From assembly GCA_022497145.1 (NCBI GenBank), contig MU385910.1:1-64000 (forward strand): 64,000 nucleotides of DNA, given 5' to 3'. Below the pieces are notes generated by a model. The model saw nothing but the letters and a program-made list of their open reading frames with translations, was not told where the DNA came from and ran no database searches. Below, piece after piece: positions 47,052-57,963 of this stretch. The position numbers and the translations under genes were made by a program. Source of the DNA: Rostrohypoxylon terebratum. Lineage: Eukaryota > Ascomycota > Sordariomycetes > Xylariales > Hypoxylaceae. Position 1 is the stretch's first letter. Each line of letters begins with the position of its first letter.

Positions 47052-48005
47052 ATGACCAACAGCGACGCAAACAACATCTCACTTCCCGCTAATGGCACAT
47101 CTTTGCCTTCCTCTCCCCAGTCCGAATTTGTCGTCAAGGCGGGGTTGGCCCAGATGTTGAAGGGCGGTGTCATCATGGATGTGACAGATGCCGCCCAGGC
47201 ACGCATCGCCGAAGAAGCCGGTGCGTGTGCCGTTATGGCCCTGGAGCGTGTACCCGCCGACATCCGCGCCGAGGGTGGCGTGGCACGCATGTCCGACCCC
47301 GGAAAGATCAAGGAGATTCAGGATGCTGTGACCATTCCCGTTATGGCTAAGGCACGCATCGGCCACTTTGTCGAGTGCCAGATCCTGGAGGCTTTAGGTG
47401 TTGATTACATCGACGAGAGCGAGGTGCTGACCCCCGCTGATGATACATACCACGTCGAGAAGAGTGGTTTTAAGGTTCCTTTTGTCTGCGGATGTAGGAA
47501 TTTACCTGAGGCGTTGAGGCGTATCGCTGAGGGAGCTGCCATGATCCGTACTAAGGGTGAGGCCGGCACCGGGGATGTTGTAGAGGCCGTGAAACACATG
47601 CGCACTGTCAACCGCGATATCGCGAGGGCGAAAGCTACGCTTCAGGAGGGAGGCGATTTAGCTATAAGGGCTTTAGCGAGGGAGTTTGAGTGTGATGCCG
47701 TTCTTTTAAAGCAAACAGCGGAATTAGGACGTTTGCCTGTTGTTAACTTCGCAGCCGGCGGCGTGGCGACCCCTGCGGATGCCGCACTGATGATGCAATT
47801 AGGCTGTGACGGAGTTTTTGTTGGTAGCGGCATATTCAAATCTGGCGATGCCGCCAAGAGGGCCAAGGCTATCGTAAGGGCTACGACACACTACCAAGAC
47901 CCCAAAGTATTAGCCGAGTGCAGTGAGGGCCTCGGTGAGGCAATGGTAGGCATCAGCGTAAACAGCATGAGGCCTGAGCAAAAGATGGCTGGAAGGGGAT
48001 GGTGA
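47052..48005 (+). CDS. pdx1: PLP synthase subunit PDX1/SNZ
   Basis: Single exon of 317 aa. Forms PLP from ribose 5-phosphate, glyceraldehyde 3-phosphate and ammonia delivered by PDX2, in a dodecamer of (beta-alpha)8 barrels. Seen: '[20 protein letters not shown]', Schiff-base Lys100 in '[10 protein letters not shown]', the second lysine Lys168 in '[11 protein letters not shown]' (spacing of 68 as in bacterial PdxS), and the phosphate-binding '[16 protein letters not shown]'. The start codon context CAACCATGA is close to the fungal Kozak consensus. Very conserved and intronless, unlike most neighbours. Complete, no lesion. Confidence 0.97.
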   Translation: MTNSDANNISLPANGTSLPSSPQSEFVVKAGLAQMLKGGVIMDVTDAAQARIAEEAGACAVMALERVPADIRAEGGVARMSDPGKIKEIQDAVTIPVMAKARIGHFVECQILEALGVDYIDESEVLTPADDTYHVEKSGFKVPFVCGCRNLPEALRRIAEGAAMIRTKGEAGTGDVVEAVKHMRTVNRDIARAKATLQEGGDLAIRALAREFECDAVLLKQTAELGRLPVVNFAAGGVATPADAALMMQLGCDGVFVGSGIFKSGDAAKRAKAIVRATTHYQDPKVLAECSEGLGEAMVGISVNSMRPEQKMAGRGW

Positions 48006-48249
48006 TTGAAATAATATGACCGGAGGGTCCCAGATTTCAACAATCAAATACCGCGCTTGGTCGACATCACGGGAGAATTAGAGAGGCACAACCATGCGAA
48101 TGTTAAAAAGAGCGCTCCTCGTTTCATCTTCGCACCTGCATATTGCATCATGCGACGACTTAGTTATATTAAGCTTGAGAGCAAGTCCGCTGCCACATAT
48201 TTAGATATTCTCTCAACAACAAGGACGGGTCGAACCGTGTCACATTACT

Positions 48250-49236
48250 TTAAGCCGGCTGATCACTCCAAATCAAGTCGCTCAATGTCTTATTAGGAGT
48301 AAAAGATCGCTTTAAACAGGGTTCTGCACGGACGATCAAATCGGCGACCATACGCCCAAAGACGGTCTCTCCGTGAGGGTTCAGATGTGTCGTGTCCGAC
48401 ATGTCCGCACCATAGTTGTATTCTTGCGCAGCTGCTTTTCCTATTGCATCAATATACTTCAGGCTCGCATCGTTAAGGTCGATTATTGTTGAGTTTGTCG
48501 TCTCGGCTGCCGCGATAGCTGCCAGGCGTTGGTCATGAAGCGAGTCTGTGGCATTGTGATCCTGGCCGGAAGGGAAGACACGACGAGTGAGTGATGATGT
48601 GAGAAGCTAAGTTGGGTATATGAGCGTTAGTGACAGCATCTTCTCTTCTCTTCCCTTCCCTTCCCTTCCCTCCCCTTCCCTCCCCTCCCCTTTTCATTAT
48701 CTTGCCAAACCCTTGCCGCTACTGATCACCACCTTTTCTTCCACGGGAGTGGTAGAGAAAACGTACCGGCTTTCCGCCTAATGATTTGATTTCGTTGGCG
48801 AACTTGATGAGGGTTTCTTGATATTGCTCAAAAGTAACTCCACTCGTGGATTTCTGGTCATTATGCCCGAACTATCAACGTGGGCGGCAGAGGTGCCAGC
48901 TCGTTAGCCTATGCGCATTCTAGTTTGTTGTCATATCCTTACGCTTATAGTGACGTAGCTGTCATATTTTTCTACATTGTCTTTAACGTGCTGCGTCACA
49001 TTGGCCCAGTATCCTCCGGCTAAGAACGACGCCGTGGTGGCACCGCTCTTCCCGATGTTCACACCCCAAGCTGGCCTTTTGAGCGTAGCTAGCAAGCCAT
49101 TTCCCCAACCGCCGTCTGGTGCCGTTGTAGAGTCGCCTGCTAAAAAGAACGCCGGAGGCTTGGAAGAGCACTCGGTCACTGGCCACCCTGCAACTAAGAC
49201 GGATAGGGTAAGAAATCCGTAAATGAGGTGCGACAT
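48250..49236 (-). CDS. Rhamnogalacturonan acetylesterase (CE12, SGNH)
   Basis: Three exons (49236-48943, 48871-48767, 48606-48250) give 251 aa, the normal size for the family. Secreted esterase that removes acetyl groups from pectic rhamnogalacturonan. A signal peptide is visible at residues 1 to about 22 ('LIYGFLTLSVLVAGW'). SGNH blocks: nucleophile Ser36 in 'LAGDSTTA', Gly block 'NIGKSGATT', Asn102 in 'FGHNDQK', and the Asp204/His207 pair in 'DTTHLN'. Both introns are phase 0; intron 2 contains a CCTTCCC tract. The ATG at 49236 is preferred over the upstream in-frame ATG at 49356 because it begins directly at the signal peptide. Confidence 0.92.
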
Positions 49237-50092
49237 GATTGCTACAGACTGGCCGAGAAATACAACGAACAGATGTTTATGATATGTCCCGAATTGACTC
49301 AGAATGCTTTTGCTTGGCGGCCATGAGTTTAAGACTGGACGCCTAGAAATGTGCATTTATATATATAATTCGTTGCCTTGGAAATATCAAAGCAATGCTC
49401 GTCACGTTCAGATCTTATCCTTCTTCCTAGATGAGTTGCATCGCGACAAGTTCCGCCATGGAAAAATTGCCAATGCTCGTGCGATCAAACACCGAGGAGA
49501 GGAGTTTAGCTGCATCCAATCAGTTCAACAGCTGCTCTTAACTTATCCGGGAGCGGCATCTAGCCACCGACCGCCAGAGAACATCCCTTGCGGAGTAGGA
49601 GTAGGAGTAGGAGTAGGAGTAGGAGTAGGTATGATTTTTCCTGGAAGCGTGCGTCGCAGTATCTCTGATGGGGTTGCATGGCGTTACATATGGAGGTACC
49701 TCTTTGCTCCATATTGACAACACTTGTGACATCGCTCAGCTTCATTTATACATCTGGGTACCCTTCTAGAGCTAGATCACCAAGTCCCTTAGGCAACTCA
49801 GGTCATGCGCAGCTTCGAGAGCTTCGCCAAGTCCTCTTTACTAGCCTCGACTTCATAGTCGATTATAGATAGAGTCAAAGATCATTGTTCGATTAGGTAC
49901 CTAGCAAGCTCACGTCATGTAATGAACGAAACCTTCGCCAAAATTTTCCCTAGCTAAACAACGTCACTGGTGACTTGGAAACTCTAGACCAAACTATGCC
50001 TTTGATGTAAGATCTAACTACACCCCGAATAACAGCCGCAAACGCCGTACGTTCTTCTATGTAGATCCCCGGTTTGGGTGGGCGAAGCCACC
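49237..50092. other. Intergenic, no gene supported
   Basis: 0.86 kb between the acetylesterase start and the phospholipase D stop. Contains a GGAGTA hexamer array. ORFs at 49304-49745 are repeat-derived or shadows. Confidence 0.55.
49596..49630. repeat. GGAGTA tandem repeat
   Basis: About five and a half copies of a GGAGTA hexamer. Confidence 0.9.
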
Positions 50093-52985
50093 TCAAGTGT
50101 ATACGCTTTCGGTCCATGAATTGACTTGCAGTCCTGTCTCGGCCATATTGGCATCTTTCAAATAGTCCAGCGGCATCCAAACGAGATGACCTTTTATCTG
50201 GTCAAGTTTCTTACGGATGTCATCCGGAGGTAGGAACCTGTCGAAAATATGGCCAGCTTTAACCCCCTTTGGAGGCAAGAAGGTGTTATAATCCTCAAAT
50301 GTTTTAACTACGTTGATAAGTTAGATATATCAAAGGTTCTCATATTCACTTAGTCCTGCCATGGGCTGGGGTACTTACCATGGTCGTCGGGATCCGCATG
50401 AAATAGATGCCTAAAAACCTGTGTATTCGTTGTCGCGTTGGTGGTCCACATATCCCAGAGTTTGTCGCTCATCGGATCTTCAACGAACTTGTAGCTATCG
50501 TCTCTGTCCCAGATATCATTAGGCGAATTTTTGCCCGGTGGCTGGGCGTTGGGATCGTTGCTCGCGTCGTGCTGCTGCGGTGGCAATAATCCTAGATGCT
50601 CTCGCCAAAGGTACCTTCGTAAGGTAGCCGCGTGTTTCCCCGCCTCAAAGGGCTCACCATCCATGACACTTTGGATCCTATCGGTATCTTCCATGACGAT
50701 TGAAAGCTCACTGTCATGATTACCTAATTGAGACCGATCATTTAAATTGCTTGACCCGCATATCACAATTCGATCATCGACAATGAGGAGCTTGCCGTGG
50801 ACATAGAGCTCCTCTTGAATCCAATTATCAACTTCCTCCTGAGGATCGCCCTCCCAAGGTTCTTCCGAAAGCATACCGGTGTTGGCCATAGCATGATGAG
50901 CTACGCTTGAAGCTGATTCGGTATCGTGACCATCCTGCTTAGCTGCCTCAAAACGGCGTTTGGCTTCACTGCTCTTCGTATTTTCTGCCATCTCCTTCTG
51001 CTCCTCTCTTTTACCCATGTGCGCATCTCGTTCGCCTTCTGCATCTGCGATGCCATGAATACCTTCACCCATAATTTCCTCTGCTTCAGCACGCTGGACT
51101 TCCTGATACTTGACGCCAGAAATCTCTTCCTGCTTCTTGATTGCAGGTGTCTTATTCAGACGATCATAGGAACGCAGGTTGAAAATGAAAATATGTTCTC
51201 TCGGTTCAACACCCTGCGCGCTGATCTGCTCGAAGATCGAATGTTCGCCACGACATATTGACTTATACTGATAATCCATAATTGCACGTGTTCCTGTTGC
51301 CGCATCATCACGAAGGTCGCCCGCGAATCCGGGGATAGCAGGAATGATGATTATAACTCGAAATTTCCTCCCTTCTTTGCCAGCTCTTACGCAGGCGTCA
51401 ACAATTGCTCTACCCACGGTGTTGTGAATGGGTGATTGTTGATCGCCAGTTGCTGTAATAAAAAATTGATTCTCGATGTAGACATAATGCCTAGCGTTAC
51501 GTATTGTCTCCGAATATGCATTCTGGATAGAATGGTCTGTCAGTACCCCGCTAGACCAGTCAGCGCTGCTGCGGACGATCTGGGCGTGGATCGTTCCTCG
51601 TCCGTCAAGGTGTTTGCTTTCCAGGGGTGTCAAAGGATGAAGCACGTAATTGCCAACTGGGTGTTTGGGTCGCTGCACACCCACGAGATCCTCATCGTCG
51701 CCTTCTCGACCTCGCAGCATCAGCCAATCGAATCTATCGTCTCTTTTATACTTGTCCCGCTTGATGAAATTCCAACGCAGGACAAAATGCTCGGCAATGT
51801 CGTAGACGCACGGTCCAATCACACCCATAGCGACGTCGTGCCAGGGCATGCGTCCATAGTCGGCCTGCCGCGGATGTTAATTGAGTATAAGTGCTGAGTG
51901 CTGAAAGCATCTAGTCGGGAAGCTTACCTTACTCAACTCATTCTGCTTCCAGTCTTGGACATTTTGAAAATCCATGACACGGTTGTTGTTGAAGTCCTGG
52001 CCTGGCCAGACTTCGTTAGCGACTCCTTCGGGATGAACGTCGGACAAGATATGTTGGTGATTGTCCCAGCGGCCGAAACAAAGGTCTAGTCCCCCGATGA
52101 ATGCCATAGCATAATCGATAACAATGAACTTCTCATGATGAGCCCAATAGAATGTCATATCGGCAGCGTTCTCCAGGAAATTATGGTCAGGGTGTCTCAT
52201 GACTTTAATGTTTCCGTAGCCTGGAGAGCCCTCAGGACACAGGCTTTGAAGCGCATGCTTCGTGTGCTCCGAATTACAAGTCAATGCAGCTTCAACTTCA
52301 CGGTACACGATAACGTAAATCTTGACGCCAGCTTCGGCACGACGCTTCAGAACTCTGTCCAAGCGCCATTCTTGGTTGAAATACGGAGGCCTCCGGAGAA
52401 ACAGCTCTGGCGAAAGCCACCAATCCGCTATATATATCGTCTCCTTGGCTTGCTCCAGAGCTACAGATACTGCCTGTTGGAAGAAAATAAGCCTACCAGG
52501 TCCAAATTATAAAATAACTCTCAATAGCAGGCTTACCCAAAAGTAGTCTCTTCCGTCTACATACCATTTTATGAGATTGCCATCATGCTCGGGGAAGTAT
52601 GACTTGAAACGGTGATTCTCGGAGATTTTATTACGTTTCTCATCGCATGCCTTCTCGTGTTCTTCATCGTGGCGGTGTTCCGGATTGAACTATGTGAGAT
52701 TTTCCGTGAGAATTGATCATAGTATGTAATGCCTCGTAAATTAGGAAGAAGACAAACGTACAAGATTTGCGAGTTTCCCAAGTTTATGCCTGAGTGTATA
52801 TTAGTAAACCAAATTCAAGATTTGGCAGTGAAGGCGCAGACGTACTTCTTGTGTATGAGGCTAACTTTTGCGTCATGTAGATGGGTGTCCTTGAGCTTCT
52901 CTCTCAAATCATGGAATGGATGTTTTAACTTGTCGACGAAATCCGAATGCTCATGTTCGCTCTTGTTTTCATGGGAGCGAGACAT
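50093..52985 (-). CDS. Phospholipase D, two HKD motifs
   Basis: Six exons (52985-52846, 52789-52762, 52689-52537, 52473-51928, 51864-50379, 50307-50093) give 855 aa; exon 2 is only 28 nt. PLD hydrolyses phosphatidylcholine-type lipids to phosphatidic acid. Catalytic motifs: His220-x-Lys222-x4-Asp227 in 'WAHHEKFIVID', and His645-x-Lys647-x4-Asp652 in 'VHGKLLIVDD' followed by 'GSSNLNDRS'. Further landmarks are 'WYVDGRDYFWAVSVALEQAK', 'GGLDLCFGRWD' and 'YIENQFFITATG'. PX and PH domains of the SPO14/PLD1 type are absent: only about 70 charged residues precede the catalytic region. Between the two HKD halves lies a highly charged insert (about residues 540-630). No signal peptide, so cytosolic or membrane-associated. 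Confidence 0.93.
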
Positions 52986-53282
52986 GATAGATTCACAGAA
53001 CCCCTTGCTTTATAGATATTTTCAATGTTATTGAATAGGTTGTGACGACTTTCAGCGTGGCAGGGGTAGTTTAGTTCATTGGTTTATTTGTTTTTAGATT
53101 TATGATGACGACGCTGAGGAATATTGGGATGCACTAAGCTCTGAACAAAGCAATTGGGGAAGAGAGAAGAAGAATTGATCACGACGTGCTCAATTGGGAT
53201 GAGAGATGAGGGGGGAAAGAGCACAACTGAGACTCATACGTGAGAAAATACTAGGTATGTTAGAACGCCATGGGGTAGGCAG

Positions 53283-53380
53283 CCAGTAAGTAGGTAAGTA
53301 GGTAAGTAGGTAAGTAAGTAAGTAAGTATGTATGAAAATATGAAAGTGAATGTGTGTAAATGGTGTAAATGGTGTAAATA
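53283..53380. repeat. GTAAGTAG / GTAAATG tandem repeats
   Basis: About five copies of a GTAAGTAG-like octamer followed by about three of TGTAAATGG. Confidence 0.8.
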
Positions 53381-53637
53381 TGTTATAATTAGGGTTGATG
53401 TAGATGTAAAAGAAACTTCGTCATAAGTGGCTGTTCCGGGATATTGAAACAGGCAAGACCATGTAAGACTTAAGCATCCGAACAAGGAAGTGGAAGTCAC
53501 TACTATGTACCTAGGTCCTAGGTAGGGGGCCAGGGGGCTAAGATGAGCTAACAGGTGAGAGTGCCCAGGTACCTAGTAGTATGAGTTAGTATGTATATAC
53601 CTAGGTGTATCCATGATGTACTTGAAAATAGGAGGAG

Positions 53638-53670
53638 GTGCTTGAGGTGCTTGAGGTGCTTGAGGTGCCG
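53638..53670. repeat. CTTGAGGTG tandem repeat
   Basis: Three to four copies of the 9-mer TGCTTGAGG. Confidence 0.85.
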
Positions 53671-54263
53671 TGACGGCAATACGGCACTTTTCTTCTCACG
53701 CCATGCAATAAGGAAGAGTTAGTTGTATCTCCCTTAGAATATGCATCCAATTGGATAGATCATTGGACCTTGCAGTGCCAGACATGCGCGGTCAGTTACT
53801 TACGTAGTACCTACTAGGTAGTACTTTACATCCATAGTACTAGCCATGAGGTATCAATAATCAGGGTAGGCAAGTTGGTATCGAGGTCAATTTGAAGAAA
53901 GAAAAAAGCTCTGGAGGCTTAGGACCTCGTTCAAGTGTTTAGTTACCTACCTGCCTACCTAGAGTCTAGACAGATGCTCAAGCATGATGACGTCATTACA
54001 TTTTGGCGTCATGTATGCTGTACATACTGCGTATCTCTCTGAGCTGACAAGCCACGACCCACAACATTGAGAGTTATCTAAGGCATGTATCATTACATAA
54101 TTGTGGCTAATGGGTTGAAACACTACAAGACCCCTCCCCCTCCCTTCCCCTCCCGCTGCCCCTCTTTAACCCACCATTACGCAGCGCTGCTGAAGCACCT
54201 GAGCACCTGGCACTCGAGCTGCCAGGTGGATCCATCAGCCCTGTTCTGTGAAATACTTACATA

Positions 54264-54330
54264 GGTGTACCTAGTACCTACTACCTACCACCTACTACCT
54301 AGTAGGCTAGTAGTAGGTAGTAGGTACCTT
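54264..54330. repeat. Inverted repeat (hairpin) of ACCTACTACC
   Basis: Left arm ACCTACTACCTAC pairs with right arm GTAGGTAGTAGGT around a loop of about 24 bases, roughly 230 bp upstream of the GLTP start codon. Confidence 0.7.
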
Positions 54331-54558
54331 AAGGTGATAGGTAGAGTTTCGTATCACGTACCCCTAATCCACTTAGACTTAACCTTGGATAAATATTAGG
54401 TATTGACCGCCCTTCCACTCCTGTTTATTCACTGTTTATTCTTCGTCTTCATTTACTACAACTATTGTGCATACTTGGTAGTAGGTAATCTTTTCGCTTT
54501 TCTAGTTTACCAGACAAATTTTTGAGAATCTTCCAGAAAATCCACCATAGTCACGATC

Positions 54559-55365
54559 ATGTCTGCCCCTGCTTTCCCCGCCGGCGGAACTTTGCTTCAG
54601 ACTTTCAAGAAGTCTTTTGTCGATGTACCAGTCGATGCCAACAATGACAATGCCATCTCGACCACCGAATTCCTTGACGCAGCCGAGTCTCTAACTACCA
54701 TGTTTGGTTTGTCCACAACTCGTAGATCTCCGAGTATAGGTGCGAATCATTACTTACCACCGACCCCGCATAGATGTTCTCGGATCAGTCGCTTTCTCAC
54801 CTGTCAAGTCTGACATGTTGGGCAACGTGAAGGTAAGGGCAGAATTATAGGATGTCTCGGGGACAAATGTGTCATTGACCCGTACAAGAAAATCCGAGAA
54901 CGCCAGCTCGCAGCTCCTGCCGAATCCGAGACCCTGCAAGCTCTCGTCGTCAACGAACTGAAGACAAAGAAACACACCGCCACTGAGGGGCTCCTATGGC
55001 TAACTCGGTATGATGGTACCCAACATTGGTCCGTACGATAGACGCTAGCTAATCGACTACCTTGGATCAGTGGTTTGGAATTTACTTGCATCGCGCTCAG
55101 CCAGAACATAGCTCAGGAAGCCGAAGAGCTCTCCACCTCCTTCCGAAACGCGTACGGCTCAACCCTCAAGCCTCACCACGGTATCCTCATCAAGCCCGTT
55201 TTCTCAGCCGCAATGAGTGCCTGCCCATACCGCAAAGATTTCTATCCGAAGCTTGGAGAAGACCAGGCTAGCGTCGCTGCCGAGTTACGAGCCTACTTGG
55301 CGGCCTTGGAAAATATCGTTGGCATATTAAAGGGATTCCAGAGCCGCAAGGAAGCTAAGTGGTGA
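54559..55365 (+). CDS. het-c2: Glycolipid transfer protein, HET-C2-like
   Basis: Four exons (54559-54706, 54774-54832, 54889-55007, 55071-55365), all in phase, give 206 aa, the size of GLTP-fold proteins. They move glycosphingolipids between membranes in the cytosol. Seen: 'GSVAFSPVKSDMLGNVK' with the Asp and Asn that contact the sugar, 'TATEGLLWLTRGLEF' with the conserved Trp, and the C-terminal 'AAMSACPYRKDFYPKLG'. The closest known fungal relative is the Podospora het-c product, whose alleles determine vegetative incompatibility together with NLR proteins HET-D/HET-E. No NLR gene is in this window, so an allorecognition role here is only inference; lipid transfer is the safe call. Confidence 0.93.
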
Positions 55366-55756
55366 TTGGAAAGCTAAACCATGTGCGTCCGCTTCAGGTC
55401 AAGACAGTCAAGACCAAGCAAGCTACGACGGTCCTCATAACCTATCTATTGAGCACGTCTGCTTCCCGATGGTTGGTCAGGTGCCTCAACACGGAGCACG
55501 CCGCAGAGTGTACCTAAATTAAACAAAGAGAAAAAAAAACCTACAACAAACCGTCAATATACAACTATATTGGCTACAGCTATACAGTACCTAACTGCTA
55601 TCTTGCTAAAGATGTGGAAAAAAAAAATACTTGACCCGAGCTCCTTAATTACATCAGTGTTGCCATACTAGTAAACTTAGGTACCTAGGACCTAGGTCCT
55701 ATGATATTCAGCTAACCCCCACATTCACCCTCCTCCTTAGCTCTCTTTTTAAACTC
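55366..55756. other. Convergent intergenic region
   Basis: 391 bp of 3' UTRs between GLTP and the secreted protein; includes two A-runs and an AGGTACCTAGGACC word at 55678-55700. Confidence 0.6.
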
Positions 55757-56379
55757 TCAAGCTACTCTCAATATTGCCCAGCTGATAGGAGCTGAGTTGC
55801 AGGTGAAGTTTCCTGTGGCACCAACATGCTCATCAACAGGGAACCTAATGTTTTGTAAGCTAACATCCAAAAAAAAAAAAAAAAACAATATCAACATGAT
55901 CCTCACCTAATGATAGCCGAGTTAATATTGTCTATCACGTCCTTACTACCAATGTCAACCCGCGAGCTCAAGCCGTCGGTTCGATGGACCCCAAACGCGC
56001 AGGTCCCACACACTGCCAGATACTGGAATTCACTGTCTGTATAGTCACCGGTTTCGAAGAAGCCCGGGTTTGTTTTAAGTGCTGTGATAATGGCCGAGCA
56101 ATCGCTGCAGAGAGCTGACTCGAGAGTAGAGGTATCTACGAAATTGGTCTCGGCGCAAATCTCGGTGTGATTGCTATCATGATACGTGTTATAGAAACGC
56201 TTGCCGAGAGGAGCCTTATACGAATCTCTGATGTATACATTGACTATACTACCGTTGTCGTGCTGGACTTGGCGCTCGATAAACGTCTCGTTAAGGCCTG
56301 GTAGTTGTGTTGCTATCGCGCAGTCGAAGACAGAGAGAAAGATCAAGACAATAAGTACGAACCAATACATTATTACCAT
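55757..56379 (-). CDS. Small secreted Cys-rich protein, Ecp2/Hce2-like
   Basis: Two exons (56379-55907 and 55844-55757) give 186 aa. Residues 1 to about 24 form a signal peptide ('YWFVLIVLIFLSVFDCAIA'). The mature part has six cysteines, expected to form three disulfides, including 'ALCSDC' and 'VCGTCAFGVHR'; the GTCAFGV word resembles the Ecp2 effector (Hce2) domain of fungal secreted proteins. Such proteins are found as plant-pathogen effectors and in competitors, but many have no known role. The homology is based on one short motif plus cysteine layout and size, so it is tentative. Exon 2, added by an in-phase GTGAGG/ATTAG intron, supplies the last cysteine. Confidence 0.65.
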
Positions 56380-57963
56380 ACTCCTATGATACGATATACT
56401 CTCATAATGATTCGTATACGCAGATGTCCGGGTAGTGTCCGCCTTTTTATTGTTCTAGGCATATCTAAAAGAGACATATCTGCGAACCTCAAGACCGCTG
56501 TCCTATATCTCAAACCCCAGGACCATGAGACAGCACTGAAAGTGTGAGTCTGTGTTTCATCTAAGATACCTTCCCGAATGAACTGTGTCATGCTAAGTCC
56601 TTAGCAGTTATCTCTACACAGGCGCGTGTTGCTTGAGTCACATGGAATCAAATCTCCAACAATAATTCTCACATTATCCAAGTGAACCAAGTCACACAAT
56701 CAAACCCAAACTCCCAATCAACCTCGTGGTTTGTTATACATTCCCTGCCATGAACACCTCCCTTCGTGTTTAGCCTTTCCATCTATTAGCGTCTCTCTCT
56801 TACCCTGTGGTCCCTGTCCTTACCTACTAGTTATAACGCAAGTCTGGCCATATATCCGCAAGACAATATACGCCAAATAGTATCACAATACGTTTCCTCA
56901 TATCTTACCTAGGTCCTAGGTAGGTAGTTAAATAACATAAGTATATCGATCGTATCGATTAGGTGTGTATTGGCGAATAATGCAAGCTTTGTATCCCCTT
57001 GCAACTATCATGAAATCTCACGGAATGTGTCTCATTCAGGAAGGACAGGTCCTCTTCCGTCGGTGGACGCGGGTTTATGTTACACTCTAGATGCCAAGGA
57101 CCCGAGCTGTCACCATACCCGTGGTACCGTTACGTGTATGATTTTAACCGCCGAATACAGGGGCCATAAGGTCAAAATAACGAACATAGGAGGTGCCAAG
57201 CCAATGACGCATGAAGGATGGTCTCCCTTGTCAAGCCGTACCCGGGTAGGTCACGTTGAGGTGTATCATTTTGGAAGCCGGGAGCAGACCAGCTCGTGAT
57301 ACCTGTCATTCGTTGTTCCTTACCTTCTCAAGATATACTAACACGCCGGATCATACCCCTATTTTACAACGTTCGATGGGCATTCTAGCTATGTAATACC
57401 TACTGGAAAGGAGGACGGAAATTGAACCCGGCCGCGCTCGCAAAGTCTGTATAAGAAGGTGCTCAATCTTCTGTCGTCCGTCGATAAGGGAAATTCACCT
57501 ATCGGTCTCTCGATGTTACGCTGCTAGATATACATAGGGGTGGTTGATATAGAAAGGCGAGGTGATGCTCATCTAAACTCCTCGCAGGACGTGTAATAAC
57601 TCTATTCTCAATCTAGAACTTGGTCCTCCAGCATCCCCATGTAGCTATGAGGTCGTCAATGACAACCTTAGGTGTCATCGCAAGAATCCGGGACGGGGAC
57701 GGAAGTCTGCTTTTAGCCACGATACAGACATGTCATCCATTGGTTAGAATGACCATGCATGCGGCATCAACGTGGTATTCCGACGATCTGGACACGACCC
57801 ATAGTTATTCCATGGTCCCGGAGCTTGGCTATATTCTAAGAGATCAGTCTTGGGATTTGGACCTTTGCTATTTATATGCTGTGGCATGCTGACAGGACCA
57901 TGTATGGTGCTATACTTCCAACCTATTGTTGTTGACGTTTCACCTCCATCGAACTCACTCAGG
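56380..57963. other. Intergenic, no gene supported
   Basis: 1.6 kb between the divergent secreted protein and beta-lactamase-like genes. ORFs at 56970-57299 and 57620-57892 have no domain or codon pattern to support them. A TAGGTCCTAGG word lies near 56910-56925. Confidence 0.5.

Larger units (their letters stand above)
52986..54558. other. Intergenic, repeat-rich
   Basis: 1.57 kb between the divergent PLD and GLTP genes. Contains GTAAGTAG and GTGTAAATG arrays (53283-53380), a CTTGAGGTG array (about 53640-53670), a hairpin-forming TAGGTACC cluster and both promoters. No gene supported. Confidence 0.55.

Noticed and set aside
57418..57490. GGGTTCAATTTCC on the minus strand, tRNA-like 3' end
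   Set aside because: No D-arm and the acceptor stem does not close.
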